A model generated the notes under the pieces. It was not told the origin of the DNA. It did not search any database and saw only the letters and a program-made list of their open reading frames with translations. Below, piece by piece: positions 10,733 to 20,959 of a DNA stretch of 64,000 nt. This DNA is from Solenopsis invicta (lineage: Eukaryota > Arthropoda > Insecta > Hymenoptera > Formicidae). Each line of letters opens with the position of its first letter. Position 1 is the first letter of the stretch. The stretch is taken from assembly GCF_016802725.1 (NCBI RefSeq), contig NC_052667.1, positions 15,980,346 through 16,044,345 of the forward strand, given 5' to 3'. The position numbers were made by a program, and so were the translations under genes.

Positions 10733-12062
10733 TGTAGAAAAATACTACTGAGCACTACTAGTGCGCAGAAGTATTTTGAGGCACTACTGTACCACTACAC
10801 TACTACACTACAACACTACAACATTATTGCTGTGTAGTGCAGAAGAGTGCAGTAGTTTAAAATAGTGCTAACAATAAGTAGTATTAAGATTTTCTGTAGC
10901 TTTCATTACTTTGTTTTGTCATAAGTTGTTTTTAATACAATTTTAATTCAAAAAAAGTTATGTATATATAATTGCAATTCTTATCACTCGAACACATTTT
11001 ATTTAACAATACACATTCACATGTAAAATTATAAAACTTTATATGACCATATTTTAATAATCCTAGCAAATATCTTATTCATCTATGCAAGTTTACATAA
11101 GGTTTGTTATCACAATGATATACAAACTAATCAATCCAGCTAACAAGACAACGTCGAAAACATAATTATTTTCAAATCGATTGTACTGTATTGTATCAGT
11201 TGTATTATATTTTACTGGAAAATTTAGATTCACAATTCAATTAGAAAATTGAAAAACATAATTTAATTGAACTTTATAAAGCTCAATCATTGTACTATAC
11301 AACTGATTTGAAAGGTATTATGTTTTACTAAAAAAATGCAAGTTTAAAAACACAATTCAATCTTATTAGACCAAACAGAGCTTTCTAATAATTTTAATTG
11401 AACATTCTCAAGGAAAAATGATATATAACATCTCTATAAATGTTTAAATCATACGCGGACTAATAGAAACGATTAAGATACGACTAATATTTATAAAACA
11501 ATTATAGTAATATTCAAAATTTGATTTTTGTAATTTTAACAATACTTTTATTAGATACACGGGGTAATCTAACCTATACCTGTCAATATGATAAATCATT
11601 TACTGACTTTTGATGAAGATTTGCTGCTCTTACATATTGAACACTCGTAAAACTAAACACTACAAAAAATTATTTAAAATTATGTGGTCACTGTGTGAGA
11701 ATACAAAATCAGACTTGCATCAGCGCGGCATTCTAAATTCCAATATAACGAGGTTAATAACAAGAGCTTACTGTAGTATAATATAGTAAGTTAATCTTAT
11801 TACTGTAATAAGTTGGCCTCCGTAACATTCGTATTACAATAACCGCATGTGGCGCATTCGCATTACATACGCATGTGGCCCATCGAATGTAGTATTTTCG
11901 TGCGGGATTACAATAATCACATGGCTTACAATTCCTAGCCCGTGCATCTTTTTCGTAAGGAAAGTGCAATTGTGTTCAGTGCAGTAGTGTAGTGGAGCAG
12001 TAGTGCCGTAGTACTTCAAAATACTACTGCGCACTAGTAAGGCTTAATAGTATTTTTCTACA
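10733..12062. mobile_element. 1.3-kb inverted-repeat element with CACTAC-rich termini
   Basis: The left end begins CTTGTAGAAAAATACTACTG and the right end is its reverse complement, with similarity extending about 90 bp inward through runs of CACTACTACAC and ACTAGTGCGCAG. Between the arms lies about 1.1 kb of AT-rich sequence with no ORF of note. An imperfect internal repeat at about 11826-11895 contains CGCATGTGGC twice. No target duplication was found. It is probably a non-autonomous DNA transposon of unknown superfamily. Confidence 0.65.
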
Positions 12063-12291
12063 AGGGTGGAGACATCATTTCGTTAAAGACCATAAACATG
12101 TTCAGATGTATTTTTCCAGAAAAATAGAAAATCCTTTCTATGAGGAATGGTCGTATCATCCTTAATGCTTTGAATAGACAGATACCAATAACGGAAAATT
12201 GAAAATCGAAACTTTAAAATTGTTGAAGATTTTTCGATAAGCATGTTTTACACAATATTTTTCCTATATAAAGTTAAATTATCCCATACAA
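12063..12291. other. Non-coding spacer
   Basis: AT-rich, with no gene or repeat recognised. Confidence 0.4.
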
Positions 12292-13566
12292 CCCAATCAG
12301 CACAATATTTAAAAAATGTTTTTAAAAACATTTATAAAAACATTAAAAATAATGGGTTAAGTGCCCTTTATTCATTAAAAAAATGTTTATTTTAACGTTA
12401 AAAAAATGTTTTTCAAATATTATAAAAACGTTTTTAAAACATTTCAAAAAAACGTTTATTAAATGTTAAAGAAACGTTCTTTTTAACAAAGCATAAATGA
12501 GCAAAACAATATTTAAAAAAAAGCTTTTGCAATAAAAAATTTTTCAAAAACATTAAAATTAATGGATTCATACCCTTTTTTACATTAAACAATTTCTTTT
12601 AATATTGAGGTTTTTTCTTAAGAATTTTTTTCTCGGAAATTTCTACGCGGTCACCCATCCAAGTTGCGACTTCAGTGAACGTTGCTTGACTTTTGTGATC
12701 GCTGCGAACTGATCCGTCGTGATGATTTGTAAACACTTCGTGTTTATGCATGTACATCACTGATAGGTCAATATGTTATTGAAAAGACAAAATATATATA
12801 ATTAAAGTATATTATTTATTTAAATATATATAAGTTAATTTTTTACTGATTTTCATAAAAGTTATTGAAACATTTTTTAAACGAATTTTAAAATTAATAA
12901 TAATTGAAAAATAAAGAGCTTAAATGTTAAATAAATAATAAATAAACATAATTTTATAGAGATAAAAAATAAGAAAAAAAATTAATATTAAATAAATATT
13001 AAATAAGTATCAAATAAACATTTAAAAATGCTTACTAAAATCATTTTTTAAATTAAATAATTCATGAAAAATAAATACTTAAACAATAATAAATAAATAT
13101 TTAAAAAATGTTTATTTAAAAAAAAACAAATAAATAATATTAAATTAATGTGAAATAAATGTTAAATTAATGTTTTTGAAAAATGTTTTTTTAAATGAAA
13201 AATTAATGTGAAATAAATATTAAATTAATGTTTAATAAATTTTAAATTAATATGTTTAAAAAATGTTTTTTTAAATAAAAAATTAATGTAAAATAAATAT
13301 TAAATTAATGTTTAATAAATGTTAAATTAATGTTTTTAAAAAATGTTTTTTCAAATAAAAAATTAATGTGAAATAAATATTAAATAAACGTTAAATAAAC
13401 GTTAAATAAATATTTTCTCTAAATCATTATTTTAAATATTTAATTAATGTTAAATAAATATTAATAAATATTTAATAAATATTTTTGTTATAATGAATTG
13501 TACAATGAAAAATTAATATTAAATAAATATTAAAAAAACATTTAAAAAATATTGTGTGCTGATTGA
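12292..13566. mobile_element. AT-rich element with CCCAATCAGCACA ends
   Basis: The left end reads CCCAATCAGCACAATATTT and the right end is close to its reverse complement (AATATTGTGTGCTGATTG), giving imperfect terminal inverted repeats of about 30 bp. The 1.27-kb interior is extremely AT-rich, built of variants of AATGTTTTTAAAAA and AAATAAATATTAAATTAATG, with a tandem array at its right side. No coding sequence is present. The terminal motif resembles those of two other short elements in this window. Confidence 0.6.
13160..13420 (+). repeat. ~80-bp AT-rich tandem repeat, about three copies
   Basis: Successive units of about 80 bp share the order: TTAATGTTTTTAAAAAATG, a T-run, AAATAAAAAATTAATG, AAATAAATATTAAATTAATG, TTTAATAAATGTTAAA. 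Units differ by a few substitutions. The array is inside the CCCAATCAGCACA element. Confidence 0.65.
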
Positions 13567-13892
13567 GAACAGAGAGATTACAGAAACATTGCAGAATGAT
13601 TTCATTGAAACATTGTAATATTGCATATTGATTGCGAAACATTGCTGCCACATTGCTGTAAGATTGCAGCAAAATTAACTTAACAGCAAGGCTTTACTTA
13701 GCCTTCATCAGCCTATTAATACAGTTAAAAGTTCATCTCTTTACAAAAGAATTTTCTTTCCTCTTAGACTAAAATTTCTACAAATAACAATTTTTCCTAA
13801 ACTGTCTTTTTTTTTAAATTATCGTGTGTATGTGTCGCATACCGTCTGTGATTTTTCTTGATGGCGAACGGGTAATCTCGTGCATCGAATGT

Positions 13893-13893
<1 letters not shown>

Positions 13894-13923
<30 letters not shown>

Positions 13924-14016
13924 GCGTGTGCGTGTGCGTGTGCGTGTGCGTGTGCGTGTGCGTGTGCGTGTGCGTGTGCGTGTGCGTGTGCGTGTGCGTG
14001 TGCGTGTGTGTGTCGC

Positions 14017-14066
<50 letters not shown>

Positions 14067-14076
14067 GTGTGTGTGT
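13894..14076 (+). repeat. Compound GT / GTGTGC / GC microsatellite
   Basis: A 183-bp run of (GT)n, then about 15 copies of the hexamer GTGTGC, a short (GC)n block at about 14014-14031 and again (GT)n. It lies in the 3' non-coding part of the Penelope-like element. Frames through it give artificial His/Thr, Cys/Val or Arg/Val repeats and are not genes. Confidence 0.95.
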
Positions 14077-14384
14077 AGGTGTTGAGTCCTCCAAGCAGTC
14101 ACAACTTTTTTTCCTTCCTCCTTACATGATGAAGAACTCACGATCACTCACGGCTTCATATGCAGGTTTTATTTTTCAAGCGTAGTATTTGCCACGTTTG
14201 TTCTCTGTGTGTTGACGATGGAGTTATTGTTTTGTATGAATTGTAAGATTTTTTGTCATAGATCAATTAAAAGGCTTACTTAGAAGAGTATTTGAACAGA
14301 AATTATATGGACGTTCGCCATCGTCGACGGTCTTGTTGCCGAGACAGACAGAGCGCAAGTGAGGCAGAACCATTAGAGCAGAAG

Positions 14385-15035
14385 TCAGTAACGTATGTTC
14401 GTGTTATCTTTAAGCGAGTCGAGTAAACAGAAATAGGAATCATGAAGAAGGTCTGTGTCATTCTGTGAGTTTAGTCCGTTTGTTTGTTGTTTTATATGTA
14501 TCATTTCCGAAATTAATCTCTTTTGGTAATTTTCTTCAGTGTCCAGAATTTTTATGTCCTTCCAATTGAAGGAATGGTCAAAAAATATTCTATGGTTTGT
14601 TATGACTGAGTGTTTTGAAGGATCAAGTTTTATATTGTTAATATGCTCTTTTGTTCTAGTCCTCAACTGTCTCTTCGTCTACCCTACATATGTAGCATCG
14701 CAATTATTACAAAAGATCTTATAAACGACATTGCTACTGCAGTCCCTCTCCGTTTTGTCTTTATGTACTTTGATGAAATTGTTAATTTTATTTATGCATC
14801 TATAGCCGAATGTAAATGTATTTTTGTCTAATAAAGATGTTGTTTTTTCAGAGATATTCCGAATGTAAGGGACAACAATGAATTTTTTTGTGTTCTCATC
14901 TTTTTTTGTCTGGTCTTGATCATTTTTGATGATGGGTGCCATTTTTGTATTAAATAGATTTTTTATTTTTATTTTAATATATTTGAAAACAAATTCTAGA
15001 GGGTATCCATTTTTTAGGACACGATAATTTTTTAA
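14385..15035 (-). pseudogene. Penelope-like element: RT end, linker and GIY-YIG endonuclease
   Basis: In PLEs the reverse transcriptase is followed by a GIY-YIG nuclease that nicks target DNA. Here the frame reads a linker with KNGYPLEF, then FIVVPYIRNISEK, then the nuclease core with NVVYKIFCNNCDATYVG. A single in-frame TAG follows at about 14676-14678, in the place of the Gln usual in this position. The same frame continues TKRQLRTRTKEHINNIK to LISEMIHIKQQTNGLN. Apart from that stop the region reads cleanly over about 200 residues. The catalytic RT core is absent. This looks like a fairly recent, dead copy. Confidence 0.8.
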
Positions 15036-15122
15036 AAAAAGACAGTTTAGGGAAAATTGTTATTTGTAGAAATTTAAATCTAAGAGGAAAGAAAATTCTT
15101 TTGTAAAGAGATGAACTTTTAA

Positions 15123-15190
15123 CTGTATTAATAGGCTGATGAAGGCTAAGTAAAGCCGAAACGTTCCAATTATTAGCGACTATATTAATG
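15123..15190 (+). ncRNA. Hammerhead-ribozyme-like motif at a PLE terminal copy
   Basis: The order matches a type I hammerhead: helix I 5' strand (TATTAATAGG), core CTGATGA, helix II (GGCT, loop AAGTAA, AGCC), core GAAA, helix III (CGTT with AGCG, one wobble), then GAC, then a helix I 3' strand (TATATTAATG). Two departures are visible: an extra A after CTGATGA, and GAC where the cleavage triplet is normally GUC. PLEs are known to carry hammerheads in their terminal repeats. Cleavage activity is doubtful because of these changes. The inverted copy at 13690 breaks off within helix II. Confidence 0.5.
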
Positions 15191-15289
15191 TAATTGTAAA
15201 TCCTGAATTAAATCAATTTTGCTCGTTAAATTGACCGTTTTCAACATTATATTTGTGTTTATTCACATTACGAGCGTTGCCTTATGCTT

Positions 15290-15970
15290 ATTATTTAACT
15301 ATGGCATTTTGTTACCCACTTTATTAGTTGTACGTAGAAATCTGCAAAAATTAACAAAAAAAGCTTTTGTGTACTGTACACCTCTCGCAAAAATTTATCT
15401 TGAAAACGTAGAAAAACGATTTGAGAGTTTTTTCAATCTTTTAACTTCTCAAGCAGAAAATGCTGCTATAGTCTGCTTTATCTTATCCTCGTTTTTAGAA
15501 TAAATGGTTTTCTTATATTGATTCTAAATATCATTCAAAACTTAAAAATTTATTTAAAAACCTTGTTTCTAAAGAAGTTATTTCAGAAACAAGTACAAGT
15601 GATAATACCCATAATAAATTTAAACAAAACGATTTTTTTAATTTTAATTTTGATTCTGAAATTGATAATTCATATAATGAGCCAAGATCAAAAGCTGAAT
15701 GCTTAATATCAAACTTTTTTGTTGAGGAAAGCAGAAATTTGCATTTATTGGAAAAATACCAAGAAATAAAAAGAAATAAAAAAAATATTTATAAAATTTA
15801 ATACTCCGTTACCTTCTTCTGCTTCAGTAGAAAGACTTTTTTCATATGCCACAATTACAAATTGTCCCAAAGCAAACCGGCTTTCAGATGAGATGTTTGA
15901 GAAACGTGTTATTCTAAAAGCTAATTTAACTTATGATAAAAAAACCCGAGAAAAAAGCAATAAGTAAGCA
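15290..15970 (+). pseudogene. hAT transposase C-terminal half
   Basis: The plus strand reads NVEKRFESFFNLLTSQAENAA (about 15408-15470), typical of the region before the dimerisation domain of hAT transposases. After frame changes it reads TPLPSSASVERLFSYA (about 15805-15850) and RLSDEMFEKRVILKANL, the hallmark hAT C-terminal dimerisation block. The N-terminal zinc finger and the first catalytic residues are absent, and at least two frameshifts or stops occur. A hAT-like terminus is found 3' at 16744, so both may belong to one decayed element. Confidence 0.8.
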
Positions 15971-16539
15971 ACTGATATCTAAATATATTAAACATATTAC
16001 TATATCGTATAATTACAAAATGTAATCTTTGTACAAAAAATTATTATTGATTATTTGATTATAATTTCATGTTTACAATCCGTCCATAAAAAAAAATTTC
16101 AATATTATTTTAAAAATGTTCATTAATAAATGTTTATTAATTTATTGTTCATTATTGTTCATTAAAATTTACTTTTTGTTATTTATAAAATTTTTGACAA
16201 AATACCCTGCTTTGAAATTTTTGTAATAAAACATTTAATAGTAAAACATGATTTTATTTCTTATACTACCTAACAACATAATGAATTTCCTTAATACATG
16301 TACACATTTGTAGAGTATCATGACAATGACATTAGTTCAATTACTGTTTATCGTAATATTATCTATATTTTACGGTACATGTTATGATTACAGTTATGTA
16401 AAGTGTGTGTGCAGGCGGCAGCCCTCAATACCTAGTCACCTTTACTAAAAATCTATAATTGACGTTACATCTACTATAAATTTTTAGTATTGGCAACAAA
16501 TTTTGAAACCCAACCTTAAACGACGGATATGTACTTTTA
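15971..16539. other. Non-coding stretch between hAT coding remnant and hAT end
   Basis: About 570 bp, AT-rich, with no gene. It may be 3' non-coding DNA of the hAT element. Confidence 0.4.
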
Positions 16540-16744
16540 GTAGTTCTTAATCTAATTACAATTACAGTTAATTAATTAATAATTAACAATTACGTAATTG
16601 TAATTTGTACATAATTACTTTTTGTAATTATTTAATTTAATTATTTGTAACAATTAACAATTACAAATTGTAATTGTTACTTACATTAACAATTACATTA
16701 TAATTGTAATTTGTAATTGTTAATTTAATTTTTGCCCAACTCTG
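16540..16744 (-). repeat. hAT-like terminus with subterminal AATTAC/GTAATT repeats
   Basis: A 200-bp region dense in TAATTACAATTAC and its complement, ending TTTTTGCCCAACTCTG. In reverse this is CAGAGTTGGGCAAAAA, matching the CAG..TGGG..AAG style of hAT ends, as in the complete MITE at 32104-32857. The matching left end was not found. Confidence 0.55.
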
Positions 16745-16805
16745 AACTACAACGTCTTTGAGAGACACAGCTAAGTCCTTCCAAAAATATTTATTTACGT
16801 GCGGG

Positions 16806-16990
16806 AGGTTTTGCTTACAATGTTGGAGACGCGTTGTGTCCGCGTTGCTTGGTTATGAGGAATTTTTCATCGGATGTTCGAAGCATGTTGTTTCTGTATT
16901 GCTTGCGCGCGACGAGTTTTCCGTTGGATGATCGATGTGTGTTGTGTCCGCGTTGCTCGTGCGCGAGGAGTTTTGCGTTGGATGAACGGG
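16806..16990 (+). repeat. 54-bp tandem repeat, about 3.5 copies
   Basis: Units begin GGATG(N)TCGA and contain TTGTGTCCGCGTTGCT followed by GCGCGAGGAGTTTTGCGTT. Two units are exactly 54 bp, and the first and last are shortened. The array is GC-richer than its surroundings and is followed by a GA microsatellite. Confidence 0.75.
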
Positions 16991-17011
16991 AGGAAGCGTT
17001 GCATTCGCGTT

Positions 17012-17052
<41 letters not shown>
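17012..17052 (+). repeat. (GA)n microsatellite
   Basis: About 40 bp of GA dinucleotides directly after the 54-bp repeat array. Confidence 0.95.
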
Positions 17053-17054
<2 letters not shown>

Positions 17055-17149
17055 ATAGTTTTAGCTTAGAATTTCTTCTTTTCGGGATTGAGATTTCGTC
17101 CCAGGAGGGAGGGAGCCGGTTCCTTTCTTGCAGAAAGACGTTGGTTTGG

Positions 17150-17600
17150 AACTTGGACGGCGCTCGGTAACCTGTGGCAGGAGCCCAGGGTAAAGCAGGA
17201 GGTCATCGAATGAATTGTAATTGCAGACGCAGACGCGCTCGCTAACCTGTGGCAGGAGCCCAGGATAGGGCAGGAGGTCATCATTTTGATCTGATTTGCG
17301 GAAGACGACACTCGGTTACCCGTGGCAAAAGCTGGGGGAGAAGAAGAGAGTTTAAGATTTCTTTCTCTTCTAGAAAGTTGTTGGTTTGGGAGTGACGCTG
17401 GCAACGCTCGGTAACTCGTGGTAGTGGCCCGGGGTAAAGGTCGTCGATTTTGCCTGGAAATCCTCACCTTGGAAGATGAATTCTAGAAATTGTTTTTCAG
17501 TCAGGAGCTGAGAGTGAGCTTTGATTCTTTTTCTTCTGGATCGCAGAGGGCGGCGCTCGGTGGTCTGAGTCAGGAGCTCAGGGTGAAGCGGAGAGTCGTT
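17150..17600 (+). repeat. Degenerate repeat block with CGCTCGGTAACC..GGAGCCCAGG motif
   Basis: Five spaced copies (about 17160, 17230, 17310, 17404 and 17552) share CGCTCGGTAACC, TGTGGCAGGAGCCCAGG and a following GTAAAGCAGGAGGTCATC. Spacing is irregular (70-150 bp). The block sits in a GC-richer non-coding region (16790-18120) that could be the leader or LTR of an unrecognised retroelement. The 133-codon minus frame here (17066-17467) is an antisense reading of the repeats. Confidence 0.55.
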
Positions 17601-18164
17601 AGGTCTTTTTGCGAGAATTTTGTCTTAAATTTTGTTTAAGATATAGGAGACGAGAATTCGTGAGTAAAAAAGTTTTTCCTTTACAGGTTTATTTTATTTT
17701 AAGTGAGATACTCGTCGGATTCTGTTTTAATTTCAATTTTAAGATTCGTGCGAGGTGACTTTCTTCGTGTGAAGCATTGCCATATTTCTTTTTAAGAAGA
17801 CCGTCTTGCCCCGGTTTTTGATTCGGGGTTTTGCCGTGGGCCTAAGGGCAAATGCCGAGGCAGGGACATGGGAAGCCTGGAAAGCGTTGGGTTCCTGAAA
17901 GTTTATTCCCCTTCTTTGTCCGAAGAATAAAGAAACAAGCGCACAAGACTCAAGATGAAGAATATGAGCAAACAACAAGTCGTGAGGAATCTTTCGGCCC
18001 TCTGAATTAGTTGACGGGACGACAACTTTGAAAAAGGGAGGCAATGTTGTGCGCTCGCCCTGAAGAAATGACTAATATCGATTCGCGTGAGGCGATTAAT
18101 GTGCGCAACAGGAAAAAATCGTTTCCTGTTAACGGTTGTTATGTTTGTCGTCTTGATCTTAAAT
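17601..18164. other. GC-moderate non-coding region with a 66-bp dyad
   Basis: No gene. A purine tract AAAAAGGGAGGC (about 18029-18040) is followed by TGTTGTGCGC at 18045, and GTGCGCAACA closes an imperfect dyad near 18111. This resembles the polypurine tract/LTR start of a retroelement, but no LTR could be delimited. AACAGGAAA..TTTCCTGTT forms a further small dyad just after. Confidence 0.4.
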
Positions 18165-18375
18165 ACAAAAGATAATGAAAAAATAGTCTTAGTTTTTAAA
18201 CGAGTATTTATTTTATTACTTTTTTATTGCTAAAGTTACATCCTATAATCTTTGTATTTTTTATTTTTTATTTTATTATAGATTTATTCTTTGGAAACAC
18301 AAAGAAACTGTTTTCTGCATTAGAAAATGTTGTTAATAAAAAGCTGCTTTTTGCATGGTAAGTACGTAAATTATT
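18165..18375 (+). repeat. Exon-like repeat X, copy 1
   Basis: About 200 bp that recurs inverted at 22070-22290. A segment preceded by TTATTATAG and followed by TG|GTAAGTACG resembles an exon of about 85 bp with acceptor and donor sites. In one frame it reads LFFGNTKKLFSALENVVNKKLLFA. No protein family was recognised. Both copies keep the sequence up to the donor GGTA, then diverge. Confidence 0.5.
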
Positions 18376-19020
18376 TTATCACAAATAGTTTTAACGTTCT
18401 CGAAGACTAATATTATTCAGAGTTCATTATTTCAGTACATATTATTCAAAGATTATTATTCAAGTACATACTATATTATTCAATGAGGGATTCAAATAGG
18501 TGATTAGGCCACAATGGTGCGCGAAGTGCATTTATAAAAAGCTGTGAAACAGTGCATTGCATATCAACGTCAATAGTCACCAAGTCTTCTTATCTAGTGT
18601 CCTTGTTGCCAACCCTGGATGTGACTTCGGTCCTAGCAGATAGATGAAGGGCAAAAGGCGAGTCTCTGTCGCCTAAAAACGAGAGCAAACCAACTAAGGA
18701 AAGGAAAATCTCTATAGAAAACCAACTCCTAACCCAAAGTGTCAGTTCCGTGCTGAAGGATGCATAGCTACAGGAGGATAACAATGCAGGCTTAAACGGT
18801 CTTTTTCAAGTACATGAGTGCAAAACAAATATCTCCTTGGAACTGTAAAACTGTATAAATATAACAAAAAAGAGAAAACGATATAGTCCTGAGCAGGCGT
18901 TACAAAAAGATAAACAAGCAAAAATTGATACTTACTGACTGGGCACTGTACAAATGTCCTACAGGTATAAAAGCCTAAACCAAATACGTTGTATTAAAAA
19001 ATATGCAATTTTTTATTGAC
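18376..19020. other. Non-coding stretch, possible retroelement ORF1 scrap
   Basis: No intact gene. Around 18655-18760 a plus frame reads about 30 residues rich in S, K and E, which could be part of the ORF1 of the Jockey-like remnant at 20960-21950. This is a guess. The rest is AT-rich. Confidence 0.3.
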
Positions 19021-19372
19021 GCCCAGTGGGCCAAAATCCCGAAAAGCTGGTCAAAAGTCAAAAAAAGAATTTCAAATTTTCGAGAATATTATTACATTTT
19101 CTAAAAAAGAACTAAATTCCCTATTAAATGTTGCCAACCCTAAAATTATTTCATCTATACTTAAATTTTCATTTCAGTTCAAAGTTGCCCTTTATACGGA
19201 ACAGACGTAACAGTAAGAATAACAAATATTTTATATCTAGTCTTGTATGCTTATTTCGAAAACGAAATGCGCAAATTCAATTCTGCAAAATGGATTTTAT
19301 TCCTGGAGGTAAGTATAACAAAAGACGATAATAATGTAATCTTTTTATATGTGTTATATATACAGTGCTTTC

Positions 19373-20251
19373 CAATAGAGATGATAGGATTTCGAAAGTG
19401 TACTGCGGCCATATTTGAAATGCAATCTTTGACATCTAACGTTTGTTGTCATCAGTAGATTTGCCATTTCATCATGAATAAGTTCACATTGCCACAACAT
19501 TTGAAAATTATCCAAATTTTCTATCAAAATTCGAGAAGTTTTGTTGCTACTCAAAGAGCGTTTTGTACGTAGTGTCAACAAACAAAATTGTCGATACTGG
19601 TGCGCGTCAAACCCTCAAGTGATTCACGAGACACCATTACATCCTCAAAAAATCACTAGTGCGGATTATGGTATAATGGCATCTTGGTTCGTACTTCTTT
19701 AAAAATAAAGAGGGCTGATCCGTTATATGAATAGTGAGCTCTATCGTGGTATGCTTACCGAGTTTTTCTTCCCAAAAGTTAATAAAATTGATGAAGACGA
19801 CATTATTTTCCAATAAGACGGTGCTCCTTGTGACACAACGGGCCTTACAATAAATTTATTGTGTGAAAAGTTCGGTGAGTTACTCATTTCAAAAAATGGC
19901 CCTAACAACTGGCCACTAAGATCGTGTAATTTAACATCGCTTTTTTCTGTGAGGCTATGTTAAATCACAGGTTTACACAATCAAGCTCAAAACTCTTGAT
20001 GAACTTGAAACAAAAATTTGTGCAACCATTGCCGCCATACCACCCGATATGCTGCACAGAGTCATCAAAAGTTGGCCTGATCGGATCACCCAGTGCAAAA
20101 AGAACCGCAATGGCCATTTGAATATTTTGTTTAAAAAATAAATGGCATAAAATTTACATCATAATAAAGTCATTTCAATCCATTAAAAAAAAAATTAATT
20201 AAAAATTAAATTTCTTTCAATTTAATTTATCGCCTTTATTGGAAAGCACTA
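19373..20251 (+). mobile_element. Degenerate DD41D-type mariner
   Basis: Terminal inverted repeats CAGTGCTTTCCAATAGAG and its counterpart TTATTGGAAAGCACTA are flanked by TA on each side (19371-19372 and 20252-20253). The 879-bp element contains a broken transposase. It is shorter than the 1572-bp DD41D element at 5618, and the central part of the gene is missing. Confidence 0.8.
19475..20140 (+). pseudogene. DD41D mariner transposase, deleted and frameshifted
   Basis: The N-terminal reading starts near ATGAATAAG (about 19473) with LPQHLKIIQIFYQNSRSFVA. After a deletion of the catalytic first Asp region it continues NSELYRGMLTEFFFPKVNK, then IIFQ*DGAPCDTTGL with a stop in place of Gln, then the DD41D-type stretch GPNNWPLRSCNLTS, where the last catalytic Asp is lost to a frameshift. 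The tail PDRITQCKKNRNGHLNILF is recognisable. Clearly dead. Confidence 0.75.
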
Positions 20252-20604
20252 TAATAGATTTTAAGTTAAATTTAAATCAGTAAGAAATTATATATTTTAA
20301 AAAAATTAAATTTTTAAGTACCCAAATAGTTATATATTCCACCTCATTCCGAGATGTTACTGAAACATCTTTTAGTTTATATTTCTCTCTTTCGAATAAA
20401 AAAAAATTTAGCTGCTTATATCTGCTCTTCTGGTTTTGCGACAATTTTTTTGTACGAGCGCTCTGTGCTGTAAGTTTCAGTATCAATCGCTAGCGACATA
20501 GAATAAGCAGATCATGCCGCAGCATTCAGATAGTCGTTCTGTTTGTGGATCTTTTGTTATTATACAATGATACAGTACTATAAAGAAAAAAAGATTTTGG
20601 ACTT

Positions 20605-20885
20605 TAAAAACCTCAGGTATCAAATTTCGATTACATTAAACATATTTAAAGTACATGTTTCCGCTATACTGAATTTGCCATTGTATTTTTTTGCAACTTG
20701 AAGTTTAAATTCATAATTAGCAACTTCAAAAATTCCAGAATATCAAATTTCAACTACATTAAACATATTTAAAATACATTTATCTAAATTGAATTTTTGT
20801 TTTTTGCTATTTTGATTTCAGATTCGTAATCAACGACCTCAAAAACCCTAGGATATCAAATTTCAAGCAAATCAAAAAACACTTT
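20605..20885 (+). repeat. ~120-bp AT-rich direct repeats, three copies
   Basis: Three units carry TATCAAATTTC(A/G)A(C/T)TACATTAAACATATTTAAA, then a GAATTT..TTTTTTGC block, then ACTTCAAAAA or ACCTCAAAAA. The third is incomplete. They lie next to the right end of the 19021-20928 element. Confidence 0.65.
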
Positions 20886-20959
20886 CATATTTTCGTTATT
20901 TTTTCGGGATTTTGGTCCACTGTGTGACGTACGCGAATTAAGTAACAAAATAACCAAAT

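Larger units (their letters stand above)
13690..15190 (-). mobile_element. Penelope-like retroelement, 5'-truncated, with inverted terminal copies
   Basis: The coding strand is minus: the end of an RT and linker, then a GIY-YIG endonuclease, between about 15035 and 14385. About 129 bp at 13690-13818 is repeated in inverse at 15029-15157. These copies share GGCTTTACTTAGCCTTCATC and its complement. PLEs are known to carry terminal copies (pLTRs) in direct or inverted orientation, which fits. The 3' region includes a long GT microsatellite. The RT coding part stops where the upstream inverted copy begins, so this is a truncated insertion. Confidence 0.8.
19021..20928. mobile_element. 1.9-kb inverted-repeat element carrying a nested mariner
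   Basis: The left end reads GCCCAGTGGGCCAAAATCCC and the right end is TTTTTCGGGATTTTGGTCCACTGTGTGA, which is its near reverse complement over about 25 bp. Inside are a nested DD41D mariner (19373-20251) and, near the right end, three copies of an AT-rich repeat. The element has no ORF of its own. Without the mariner it would be about 1.0 kb. Confidence 0.65.

Noticed and set aside
10542..10751. 69-codon ORF
   Set aside because: It ends inside the terminal repeat of the 10733 element and has no recognisable feature.
10316..12074. ATGTCTCCACCC at 10316 and its complement at 12063 flanking an element
   Set aside because: A 12-bp match is expected by chance in a 64-kb window, and neighbouring bases do not align.
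13797..14185. Several ORFs of 60-116 codons on both strands
   Set aside because: They are translations of the GT/GTGTGC microsatellite (His/Thr, Cys/Val, Arg/Val repeats).
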